NCBI RefSeq assembly: GCF_947501665.1
Contig: NZ_CANMWS010000010.1
Span: 114,943-178,942, forward strand
DNA: 64,000 nt
Source: an uncultured Shewanella sp.
GTDB taxonomy: Bacteria; Pseudomonadota; Gammaproteobacteria; Enterobacterales; Shewanellaceae
Reading direction: 5' to 3'
Shown here piece by piece: positions 7,782-15,446 of the stretch; positions within the stretch are counted from its first letter, which is position 1; each line of letters begins with the position of its first letter. Both the position numbers and the translations under genes were made by a program. Below the pieces are notes generated by a model that did not search any database, was not told the DNA's origin, and saw nothing but the letters and a program-made list of their open reading frames with translations.

Positions 7782-9410
7782 ATGGCGGGTATTCAGCTAG
7801 GGGGAGGAGAGGTAACCCATAATACTTGGGATAAAAACTACATTAGCGCAGCAGAAATTTCTCATATAAATAATATGACGAAGACTGAGAAGATCTGGGA
7901 TTGGTTGTGTGATACTGTTTGTGGTACCCACAGAGCTGAAGCGAAAGAGTATATCAGACAATTAGATGTGCTGAGCAGTGATGACAATACGCCGGATATG
8001 GTTGGATTAAAGAAAGATATTTTTGCTAAGTTAGCAGCTTTAACTTCAAATGACTTTACTAGAACACTGCATTCAAAAGACCAAATTGAATATCAAATAG
8101 GCTATTTTAAGGGGCCTGCTAGCACTCACAAAGTTATCAGCACTTGGAATAGACCTGCTTTAGATGAATACCAATGTGAAACTCAAAAATTACAAGCTGA
8201 ATTTTTAAAACAAAAGTTAGTAAAATCTTTTAATGAGCAGATGAAAGGCATTGTAGAAGCAGGGCAGTCCCAAATTATAGATGGAAAAGAAAAAGTTCAA
8301 TTAGATAAGGAATTGAATGCTGCCCGTAGTTTAGTTAAGCCCGTTCCTGTCTATATCGCGCATAGTCATTGTTTTGGTAAGTTGTTACCGCCATTGCATG
8401 CGTATATTATGACGGGAGAACCTGGCTCTCAAAATGCTAGGCTGTATGGAGAAAGAAACGATTTAACTCGTTCTAAGGTAGAACTTAACGATACCTTTAT
8501 AAATGAATTGTCAAAAGCAAAATATGTGACCAAAAGCAGCGATGGAACGAAAATGAAAGTGCCTTTTGAGGAACCGATCCGTCAAGCTATTTTGGCATTA
8601 AAAGGCCAAAATTATGCTTTTCTTGATGGGTTTGTAGAGGCCGTTAAAACTGAGCTTAAAAGGGCAGGCGATGAAAATTTATTGACTGAATCTCACCGTA
8701 GAGGTTTAGGGTATGTTGCCGTTAAATGTAATGAACAACCAGGTTTCTATAATACGGATTCATGTAAAGGCCGTGATTATAATGAAGATATACATAATTT
8801 TGAGCATCGAAAAGGCCCAGTGAAACAGCAACCTGTTAAACTGACAACGCTACAGGAAGTCACTCGTGAGCAGCGAGTTTATCAGGATTATCTAGATGAA
8901 AAGTTAGGGCTTAATGGGTTAGAGCAAACGAAAGCCAGTATTCTTACAAAAGCAGGCCAAACAGTGTTATCTGAACCTGAGAAAAAAGACTTAAAAGCAC
9001 AGACTATGGTAGCTTACTCAGTGTTACCGTCTGATAGCGCCATGGAAGCAAATTGTAATCGTATGGCTGGAACGTATTTAGAAGCGGCTATTAATAGAGA
9101 AAAAGGCTTACCCTTAGATATATATCAAGAAGTTCAATCGGGTACAAAATGGGCTTTAGGGGTGAATACGCGTAGTCATATCCATAATCCATTGCAAAGT
9201 CAAAAAGTGACCAAAGATAGTATTGGCGAGCAGGAATTTCTTGAAATTCAGCAGCGTCATCCACATGTTATATCGAAAGATGAGCAATCAATGGTGTTGG
9301 GTAAGAAGCAAGTAAAAGATCTTGAATTGCAAAATAGTCAAGATACTGGCTATAGCCGATTAAGAGCCGTTGTGAATTCATTATCGAATTTTTTTACTAG
9401 TCAGTCTTAA
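7782..9410 (+). CDS. Putative type III secreted effector with SPI-2-type (STE) N-terminal domain, copy 2
   Basis: 542 aa paralogue of the gene 257 bp upstream, in the same orientation. It repeats the effector-like N-terminus (EKIWDWL at 36-42, CGTHRAEAKEYI at 47-58) and all the shared motifs. It differs in the middle: an extra charged segment near residues 160-185, and loss of about 35 residues around 385. The last 77 residues are identical at 70 positions and the DNA there is nearly identical, while other parts have diverged strongly. That points to duplication plus gene conversion. ATG 7782 has an AGGGCAGGAAA ribosome-binding site. Function unknown; type III secretion is inferred from the N-terminus. 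Confidence 0.6.
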   Translation: MAGIQLGGGEVTHNTWDKNYISAAEISHINNMTKTEKIWDWLCDTVCGTHRAEAKEYIRQLDVLSSDDNTPDMVGLKKDIFAKLAALTSNDFTRTLHSKDQIEYQIGYFKGPASTHKVISTWNRPALDEYQCETQKLQAEFLKQKLVKSFNEQMKGIVEAGQSQIIDGKEKVQLDKELNAARSLVKPVPVYIAHSHCFGKLLPPLHAYIMTGEPGSQNARLYGERNDLTRSKVELNDTFINELSKAKYVTKSSDGTKMKVPFEEPIRQAILALKGQNYAFLDGFVEAVKTELKRAGDENLLTESHRRGLGYVAVKCNEQPGFYNTDSCKGRDYNEDIHNFEHRKGPVKQQPVKLTTLQEVTREQRVYQDYLDEKLGLNGLEQTKASILTKAGQTVLSEPEKKDLKAQTMVAYSVLPSDSAMEANCNRMAGTYLEAAINREKGLPLDIYQEVQSGTKWALGVNTRSHIHNPLQSQKVTKDSIGEQEFLEIQQRHPHVISKDEQSMVLGKKQVKDLELQNSQDTGYSRLRAVVNSLSNFFTSQS

Positions 9411-9419
9411 TATCATTTA

Positions 9420-9450
9420 ATATTGCCTGCCTGTTGCAGGCGATATTTTT
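9420..9450 (+). terminator. Rho-independent terminator after effector copy 2
   Basis: Stem with GCCTGC/GCAGGC core extended by an ATAT pairing, 5-nt loop, followed by TTTTT. It lies directly downstream of the second effector-like gene. Confidence 0.75.
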
Positions 9451-9506
9451 ATGCTTGAGGTATCATGGGGTAACTTGACTAATTATATTGTATGGAAGAT
9501 ATAATT

Positions 9507-9926
9507 GTGTGGATCCAAAAAGAAATAAACATAAAAGCAAAAAAAAGAGGTTTCCATCTTATTACTGAGGATATTCTCTCAGCATTACCTGAACTCAAGC
9601 AATTGAATATTGGAGTATTACACCTTTTTATTAAACACACTTCAGCTTCTATTGCACTTAATGAGAATGCCGATCCAAGTGTGCGTCATGACTTGGAAAA
9701 ACACTTTAATGTGCTTGCGCCTGAAAATGCGTCTTATTATAAGCATACGTTTGAAGGGCCTGATGATATGCCTGCGCATATTAAATCAACCTTGATTGGA
9801 GTGAGCCAAAGTATACCGGTGAAAAGTGGCTCTTTGAATATGGGGATCTGGCAAGGTATTTACCTTTGTGAGCATAGAGATAGGGGCTCATCAAGAACGT
9901 TAGTGTTGACATTAAATGGTGAATAA
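9507..9926 (+). CDS. yjbQ: YjbQ family protein (UPF0047)
   Basis: Small enzyme-like protein of the widespread UPF0047/YjbQ family, some members of which have been reported to have weak thiamine-phosphate synthase activity. Family hallmarks are visible: LHLFIKHTSASIALNENADPS, then HIKSTLIG, and GIWQGIYLCEHRDRG near the C-terminus. I prefer the GTG at 9507, giving 139 aa beginning VWIQKEI. Family members start with a similar W-x-Q segment, and GGAAG at 9494-9498 is well placed as its Shine-Dalgarno. An ATG at 9492 would add five residues and put that GGAAG inside the gene. Monocistronic, following the effector terminator. Confidence 0.88.
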   Translation: MWIQKEINIKAKKRGFHLITEDILSALPELKQLNIGVLHLFIKHTSASIALNENADPSVRHDLEKHFNVLAPENASYYKHTFEGPDDMPAHIKSTLIGVSQSIPVKSGSLNMGIWQGIYLCEHRDRGSSRTLVLTLNGE

Positions 9927-10151
9927 TAGATTAACCCGAATTTGGGATAATACGGGTATAGATTAAATTTTATTAACCAGCAATATCTTAACTTTATGGT
10001 TTTGTTGTTATTTATTTCACTTTTTGCTAAATGCCCATATTCTTGTCGATATCAAGGTGGGGTTTAGTGCTTAATAGCCCACTATGAGCAGAAAACACAA
10101 TACAGATAGAGAGCAAAATAGCGATATTTAATGACGCTGCTTAACCCGAGT

Positions 10152-10466
10152 TCAGGTAGATTCTTCACAGAAGATCTCATGAAGAAGATCGATGACTTTA
10201 ATTATATTCTTATCACCGAGTTGATAATGTATCGTTTGTGCTTCTCGTCGGGTTTTGACATATTTTTCTCTTCGAAGCCAAGCTAAATGTTGAGATAATG
10301 TCGACTGCGCTATGGGGATCCGTTTATTGAGTTCGGAAACTGATAGCTCATTTTCTTGAAGTAAGCAAAGGATCATTAATCGGTATTTATTACTCAATGC
10401 CTTCATGAGAATTTCTGCTTTGGTCGCGTTTGCTTCCAATTCTGCTAATGACAAGGTGGAATTCAT
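10152..10466 (-). CDS. ArsR-family persulfide-sensing repressor (BigR/SqrR/YgaV type)
   Basis: 104 aa winged-helix ArsR repressor. The recognition helix is IPIAQSTLSQHLAWLRRE. The two cysteines diagnostic of the persulfide-responsive branch are present: one in RLMILC (about 34) and one in EIFC (about 100). They match the dithiol pair of BigR, which forms a tetrasulfide or disulfide when reactive sulfur rises. It is the last gene of a four-gene leftward operon with two YeeE/YedE-type membrane proteins and a persulfide dioxygenase, the expected regulon. The likely operator is the palindrome ahead of the first gene. Confidence 0.85.
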   Translation of the reverse strand: MNSTLSLAELEANATKAEILMKALSNKYRLMILCLLQENELSVSELNKRIPIAQSTLSQHLAWLRREKYVKTRREAQTIHYQLGDKNIIKVIDLLHEIFCEEST

Positions 10467-10474
10467 TTCTTTGC

Positions 10475-10906
10475 TTACGTGTTAAATTTTGATGAAAGCA
10501 TACTAGCATATTTGGGAATGTTCATTCCAATGAGCATCATTAATATAAATACCAAAACTTTAGGTGAGCCACCAGTGAGGTTAACCAGTGCAGGTCCTGG
10601 GCAGATCCCTGATATTCCCCAACCAATACCAAATATTATTGCGCCCAATATAAGGGAGAGATCAATAGTGATTTTATTAGGAAAGCGAAAGGTGTCAGTG
10701 AATTTAGGTGAGGTCTGCCTTTTGATGATTTTATGATAAACAGGAATAAAAAGGGCGAGTGCAGAAAACATGACAAGGGCTAAGCTGGGATCCCAAAACC
10801 CTGTAATATCCAAAAAATTAAGGACTTTATTAGGGGCAACCATTTGTGAAATGGTTAGTCCCATGCCGAATAAAAGACCACATATGAGTGCAATAAATCG
10901 TGTCAT
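10475..10906 (-). CDS. YeeE/YedE-type (DUF6691) membrane protein, second half
   Basis: 143 aa inner-membrane protein with about four hydrophobic segments. It contains SGICPGPALVNL, the conserved cysteine signature of the DUF6691/YeeE-YedE group, thought to move sulfur compounds such as thiosulfate. It starts three bases after the stop of the preceding YeeE gene and ends eight bases before the ArsR gene, so the operon is tightly packed. It probably pairs with its neighbour to make a complete two-part channel. The exact sulfur species moved is unknown. Confidence 0.85.
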   Translation of the reverse strand: MTRFIALICGLLFGMGLTISQMVAPNKVLNFLDITGFWDPSLALVMFSALALFIPVYHKIIKRQTSPKFTDTFRFPNKITIDLSLILGAIIFGIGWGISGICPGPALVNLTGGSPKVLVFILMMLIGMNIPKYASMLSSKFNT

Positions 10907-10909
10907 TAG

Positions 10910-11326
10910 TTAACTCACCCATTTTAAAATAAAGACAGTTATCATTGCCGTTATCATAAAAATGCTGGTGGCAATAATAGAGCGAATAGATAGGCGGCCA
11001 ATGCCGCATATGCCATGTCCACTGGTGCATCCAGAACCTAACTGAGTGCCTAGGCCGACCAGAAAACCACCGATTGCTATGGCTTCCCAACTTAGATCTA
11101 TTTGTGTTGGTAAGTGAAACCCCAATATAGCCGAAAAAAATGGGCTGATAATCAGACCTATAATAAAAAAAATGCGCCAATATTCTTTAGATAAAGACAC
11201 GCTAAAGCTGCCATATAAAATGCCTGATACGCCTGTTATTCTGCCATTAAAATAAAGTAAAGCTAATGCGGAGACGGACAGGGTTAGCCCACCTAGAATT
11301 GCACTCAGCCAGGTTAATTGTTCCAT
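10910..11326 (-). CDS. YeeE/YedE family sulfur-compound transporter, first half
   Basis: 138 aa membrane protein carrying the signature GTQLGSGCTSGHGICGIGRL, in which the cysteines are thought to relay sulfur through the membrane. Hydrophobic segments cover most of its length. It lies second in the leftward operon, eight bases after the persulfide dioxygenase gene and three bases before the complementary DUF6691 gene. Splitting the channel into two half-proteins is common in this family. Its role in importing or exporting sulfur species alongside persulfide oxidation is inferred from context. Confidence 0.86.
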   Translation of the reverse strand: MEQLTWLSAILGGLTLSVSALALLYFNGRITGVSGILYGSFSVSLSKEYWRIFFIIGLIISPFFSAILGFHLPTQIDLSWEAIAIGGFLVGLGTQLGSGCTSGHGICGIGRLSIRSIIATSIFMITAMITVFILKWVS

Positions 11327-11334
11327 GATGACCT

Positions 11335-12195
11335 CTAAAGCAGATTGGTATTAAAAGGAGGAGTTGAAAAAATGCTGTTATCAACAGGCCATAAACCCGC
11401 TTGAATATTAAAGGGCAATGCTGGGTATAAAAGTTTTGGCGGCATTAAATGTGTATCTCTAGAATGGCGTAATTGTACAAAATGATCCTTTGATGTTTCT
11501 TGGCGAATATGAATATTGGACATTTTACTTTCCTTCACACTGGCTTGATAACTGAGTGGACGATTATTCGGTTGATAATCGTGGCACATCCATAATTGGG
11601 TGTGTTCTGGTAGAGCGTAAAGACGTTGTATACTTGTGAATAATATTTTGGCGCAACCACCATGAAAATCACAACGAGCTGAACCGCTGTCTGGCATAAA
11701 GAGGGTATCGCCAATAAAGGCATTATTATCGATTAAATAAGTCACGCTATCTTGAGTATGTCCAGGAGTTTCCATAACTGTAATTTCTGTTTGTCCAAGA
11801 GTGAGTCTATCATTATCTTGCAGTAGTCGATCAAATTGGTGAGTTACAGTGGGTGAGCGTTGATTGGGAACATATTGCTGGTTAAATAGTGTTTGAGTGT
11901 TGATGACGCCTTGACTCATTATAATGCTCCCCCCTAACAGGCTTTTAATATATTGGGCGGCAGTAAGGTGATCAGCATGAGTATGGGTTTCAGCTATCCA
12001 TTTTACTGATAATTTTTTTTGTTGAATGAAGTCAATTTGTTTATCTGCAAACAGAGTGTGTATTGTTTTTGATGGTTTATCAAAATCAAGCACACTGTCG
12101 ATAACAATCGCTTCAAGAGACACTTTATCGTAAATAATATAACTGATAGTACAAGATAATGGATGAAAAAAAGGTGTGATGATAATGGATGACAT
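11335..12195 (-). CDS. Persulfide dioxygenase-like MBL-fold hydrolase (Blh/ETHE1 family)
   Basis: 286 aa metallo-beta-lactamase-fold protein. The metal-binding motif THTHADHLTAA lies near residue 70, with a second site at METPGHTQDSVTYL and FIGDTLFMPDSGSARCDF, a signature of the ETHE1/Blh persulfide dioxygenases that oxidise glutathione persulfide to sulfite. WMCHDY supplies a later histidine. It is the first gene of the operon with two YeeE-type proteins and a BigR-like repressor, which strongly supports a role in sulfide/persulfide detoxification. A 31-bp palindrome sits 25 bp before its ATG. Confidence 0.88.
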   Translation of the reverse strand: MSSIIITPFFHPLSCTISYIIYDKVSLEAIVIDSVLDFDKPSKTIHTLFADKQIDFIQQKKLSVKWIAETHTHADHLTAAQYIKSLLGGSIIMSQGVINTQTLFNQQYVPNQRSPTVTHQFDRLLQDNDRLTLGQTEITVMETPGHTQDSVTYLIDNNAFIGDTLFMPDSGSARCDFHGGCAKILFTSIQRLYALPEHTQLWMCHDYQPNNRPLSYQASVKESKMSNIHIRQETSKDHFVQLRHSRDTHLMPPKLLYPALPFNIQAGLWPVDNSIFSTPPFNTNLL

Positions 12196-12219
12196 AGTAT
12201 ATTCCTTTATTTAATATCT

Positions 12220-12250
12220 GATAATCGTATATTAACGATATACGATTATC
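12220..12250. promoter_or_regulatory. 31-bp palindromic operator of the persulfide operon
   Basis: Perfect 13-bp arms (12220-12232 and 12238-12250, GATAATCGTATAT and its complement) flank a 5-bp spacer. It lies between the persulfide dioxygenase start at 12195 and the divergent hydrolase. It is the best candidate site for the BigR-like repressor encoded at the end of the operon. Binding is inferred. Confidence 0.7.
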
Positions 12251-12374
12251 AAGTGTTTTTACGTTAATGTATTTGAGAGAAGACTGACTTTGACTTTTTA
12301 CTAGTGATCCTAAGATAACAAATATAGGATATGAGCTTCAAAGACTTGAAATTTACTTTATGGAAAGAATGATA

Positions 12375-13151
12375 ATGTCAATAGGAATAGAAGTATTAGG
12401 CAGTGGTCCAGTCGTCATTTTATTACACAGTTCTTTAAGTTCAAAAGACCAGTGGAAAAACTTAGTGAAGCAGCTTTCAGCAGGTTTTACATGTGTGAAT
12501 GTGGACTTGCAAGGATATGGTAGTGAAGCCAATAAGGCTGTCCATTCACCGTATACATTACAATGTGAAGTCGAACGTATTCAACTTTTCTTACAGCAGC
12601 AAGCATTATCTGGTCCCTATTACCTCGTTGGGCATTCCTTTGGTGGGGCGGTAGCACTGCGCTTTGCTGATGCACTAAAACAGCAAGTTAAAGCCTTATG
12701 TGTCTTTGAACCTGTTGCTTTTCATTTATTAGATGAGGCGCATCAAAATCGCCAGCAAGTCTCAGAGCTGGCTGTAAGAATGAATAATGTAACCGCTATT
12801 GAAGCGGCGGCTTTATTTACGAATTATTGGAATGGAGAGGGCTATTTTGCAGCTCTACCTAAGCAGATACAGCAAGGTTTGGCGGGAATGATGCCAAAAG
12901 TGGCGCTAGACTTTGAGGCTATTATTAATGAACCAAAAACAGTATCTGATTATGCGGCCAGTATTTCCGCTAATGTGCTATTAATCACAGGTCAGAAAAG
13001 CCGAAGTGCAGCCAAAGCTGTGGTGGACGTCATTGAAGGGCATGTACATCATGTGACTAAAATTGAAGTTAATGGCGGGCATATGGCGCCATTAATGCAG
13101 TCGAGCTTAGTGAATCCTTTGATTATGGACTATTTATATTCTAATCAGTAA
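12375..13151 (+). CDS. Alpha/beta hydrolase
   Basis: About 258 aa alpha/beta-hydrolase-fold protein. The oxyanion region VVILLHSSLSS lies at the N-terminus, the nucleophile elbow is GHSFGG with the catalytic serine, and a late histidine in NGGHMAPLMQ probably completes the triad. I start at ATG 12375 (MSIGIEVLG) because GGAAAGA at 12362-12368 is a well-spaced Shine-Dalgarno; an upstream ATG at 12360 would add MERMI. Divergent from the persulfide operon, with a palindromic operator between them, so co-regulation is possible. Substrate unknown. Confidence 0.85.
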   Translation: MSIGIEVLGSGPVVILLHSSLSSKDQWKNLVKQLSAGFTCVNVDLQGYGSEANKAVHSPYTLQCEVERIQLFLQQQALSGPYYLVGHSFGGAVALRFADALKQQVKALCVFEPVAFHLLDEAHQNRQQVSELAVRMNNVTAIEAAALFTNYWNGEGYFAALPKQIQQGLAGMMPKVALDFEAIINEPKTVSDYAASISANVLLITGQKSRSAAKAVVDVIEGHVHHVTKIEVNGGHMAPLMQSSLVNPLIMDYLYSNQ

Positions 13152-13209
13152 TTTTATCAGTCATTGATAACCCATTTATTAAGTTGCAATAATAAAGAGG
13201 AAGGTTTGT

Positions 13210-14304
13210 TTGATTAATGTATTGAGTCAACATGGTAAGCTTGCGATACGTTTTTGGTACTCTCAAAGACAAAATGCGTTTATTCAATCAATTAAAACCT
13301 TAGTCATTATTGTATGTGCTTGGTTTCTGCTTGGAGAATATAATCAAAATGCCCAGCTCATTGGCACGTTTGTCGCGGGATTTTTGTCGTTAGTACGTTT
13401 TGGCCGCGGTAGAAAGCAACAGTTTTTAACGATTTTTTTCACGGCGATTGCCATGATAGCTAGCAGCGGTTTAGCATTGCAATTTTATCAAATACCTTGG
13501 TTAAGTAATGGGGTATTTGTTGTGTTGGTTTTTATTGCATTTTACCTCAGGCGTTTTGGCGGTCGGTTTTTCATGCCTCCATTATTTGTACTCATGTTGT
13601 ATATTGTGGTATTGCTTTTACCTCGTCCGCCAATATTGAATTTGTGGGAAGGCATTTTAATGGCTACGGGCATTGTTCTTTTTTTCACTTTTTTAATTAT
13701 ACCTATTGATGATCGTAGGCAATTAAATACCAACACACAATTATTATTTAAATTGTCCTCTGAAACGCTGCATTCTTTTTTGGTTATGCCACGTAAAGAA
13801 ACAATACAGGAAGAAAAACAACGATTAATACCTAAAAAAACGTTTATATCAACATTTGAGATACAGCATAAAAGCTTTATCAGAGGGGCTTTGCAGTTAA
13901 GAAAAGACAATACTCGGCTGGTCAATGAGTGTTTATTTTTAGATAACGATCCGGCATTAGAAAGGTTGTATGATTTTCACTATCGTATGACAAAGACGTT
14001 TGGCATGCTGTTTGAAAGTTGCCAGCAATTAATAGCGAGTGAAGAATTAAACCTTCAAACACAAGAAGACATCTTGAGAGTTGCGAATGCTTTATTCTTA
14101 GTATTAACGTTATCTAAGATAAATCATATGCAAGTGACTTTGGTACATATGCAGCAGTTTAAGCGTGAATATGCGTATTTTAGCCAATATCCTTTTGAGA
14201 TTGATTTAACCCATCCAGTGTCCATTCATATTTTTAATTTTTCTTTAAGTATAAAGAGGTTAATTGAAAATTTTGACTTGTGGGAGGAAAATATTGATGC
14301 ATAA
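13210..14304 (+). CDS. FUSC-family membrane protein, first of a pair
   Basis: 364 aa protein with an N-terminal block of about five or six hydrophobic segments (residues about 25-165) and a long charged cytoplasmic C-terminal half. This is the layout of the fusaric-acid-resistance/aromatic-acid-exporter (FUSC) superfamily. TTG at 13210 follows AGGAAGG with good spacing. The stop overlaps the start of the next gene, which has the same architecture, so the two probably act as a heteromeric pair. No membrane fusion protein or outer-membrane partner is next to them. Function as an exporter is inferred. Confidence 0.65.
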   Translation: MINVLSQHGKLAIRFWYSQRQNAFIQSIKTLVIIVCAWFLLGEYNQNAQLIGTFVAGFLSLVRFGRGRKQQFLTIFFTAIAMIASSGLALQFYQIPWLSNGVFVVLVFIAFYLRRFGGRFFMPPLFVLMLYIVVLLLPRPPILNLWEGILMATGIVLFFTFLIIPIDDRRQLNTNTQLLFKLSSETLHSFLVMPRKETIQEEKQRLIPKKTFISTFEIQHKSFIRGALQLRKDNTRLVNECLFLDNDPALERLYDFHYRMTKTFGMLFESCQQLIASEELNLQTQEDILRVANALFLVLTLSKINHMQVTLVHMQQFKREYAYFSQYPFEIDLTHPVSIHIFNFSLSIKRLIENFDLWEENIDA

Positions 14305-15346
14305 TGCGACTCGTCAAGCTTTTCAAGCCTCTATTGCGGTATTATTGACACTTATTATTGCACATGGCTTTTCGCTGGAAAGGGGGATTTGGGCGACGTT
14401 AACGGCGATTTTATTAGTGTCGAGTACGTTTGGTGAGAGTATAAAAAAAGCCAAAGAACGGGTTAGTATGACTTTGGTTGGTGGAGCGCTGGGTACTGTT
14501 ATTGTATTGTATTTTTTACCTTTATTTCCAAAAGAAAATGCATTTTTATTAGTCATATTTTTGTTTACAACCATTCTTGCAATGGTATATTTTCTGCCTC
14601 GTTCTTATGCTTGGGCGAGCTTCTTTATTACACTATTTGTTGTTTTTTTATTTTCTATATTAACGGGTTGGAGTTTGTCGTTATTAGCGGTTAGAGCTTA
14701 TGATACCTTAATTGGCGCATTAGTGGCTGTACTTGTATCAGGTTTGATCCTTCCAAACCGCAGTCATGTGGATGTACAAGCTCACTATTTAACGATGCTA
14801 AAGCAACTTGATGGCTTTATTGATGATATTTTCTATGCTGTCGCATCGTCAGATCCGCAATATATGTGTCAACTTATGGGATGGCATCAGAAATTATACC
14901 CCAGTTGGGAAGCATTAAAAAACAAGCAGTTGTTTAATGAATTTGAATTAACTTTTTCTAGACATAAGCGTCAACAGCTTAGAACTTATCAATTTGGATT
15001 TGATTTATTATTTCATTACTTGACAAATATTTTGGCACTGCTTGAAAAAGAACCGAGTCCATTATGTGCAAAATTTGAAAAAGAATTATTACAATTTCAA
15101 GGAGTGATAAAAGAGAATTCAGAATTACTCTCTAAGCTAATGGCAGGTGAAATAACAGGAGAAGTGGAATATGAAGCTCACTCTTTAGATGTCATTCGAT
15201 TACAAATGCGTCAGAAAATAGCCATGTTATATAAAGATAACCCTATGCCAGATTACGCTGAAATTGAGCATTTCTATAGCTTAATTTATTATTTACGCAA
15301 AGTGAATCAATTGCTGACTGATTTGATTGATAGTACGCATCGTTAA
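14297..15346 (+). CDS. FUSC-family membrane protein, second of a pair
   Basis: About 349 aa. The N-terminal membrane block includes SLERGIWATLTAILLVSSTFG, the characteristic FUSC first-helix pattern, and GGALGTVIVLYFL. The C-terminal half is soluble and helical. ATG 14297 (MHNATRQAF) follows GGAGG at 14282 and overlaps the upstream stop by 8 bp, which indicates translational coupling. Similar half-size pairs exist for aromatic carboxylic acid efflux, but no substrate can be assigned here. Confidence 0.72.
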   Translation: MHNATRQAFQASIAVLLTLIIAHGFSLERGIWATLTAILLVSSTFGESIKKAKERVSMTLVGGALGTVIVLYFLPLFPKENAFLLVIFLFTTILAMVYFLPRSYAWASFFITLFVVFLFSILTGWSLSLLAVRAYDTLIGALVAVLVSGLILPNRSHVDVQAHYLTMLKQLDGFIDDIFYAVASSDPQYMCQLMGWHQKLYPSWEALKNKQLFNEFELTFSRHKRQQLRTYQFGFDLLFHYLTNILALLEKEPSPLCAKFEKELLQFQGVIKENSELLSKLMAGEITGEVEYEAHSLDVIRLQMRQKIAMLYKDNPMPDYAEIEHFYSLIYYLRKVNQLLTDLIDSTHR

Positions 15347-15385
15347 GATTTTGACGCCCAGTGCTTTCTAAAGAAAACGGAGGTC

Positions 15386-15413
15386 AACGGTTTAGCCGTA
15401 TGGCTAAACCGTT
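15386..15413. terminator. Bidirectional terminator-like hairpin
   Basis: Perfect 12-bp stem (AACGGTTTAGCC and its complement) with a 4-nt loop, between the convergent FUSC gene and uvrA. No strong T tract follows. Confidence 0.6.
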
Positions 15414-15446
15414 AGGATATACTGTTAATAGTTACGAAAGTAATGG

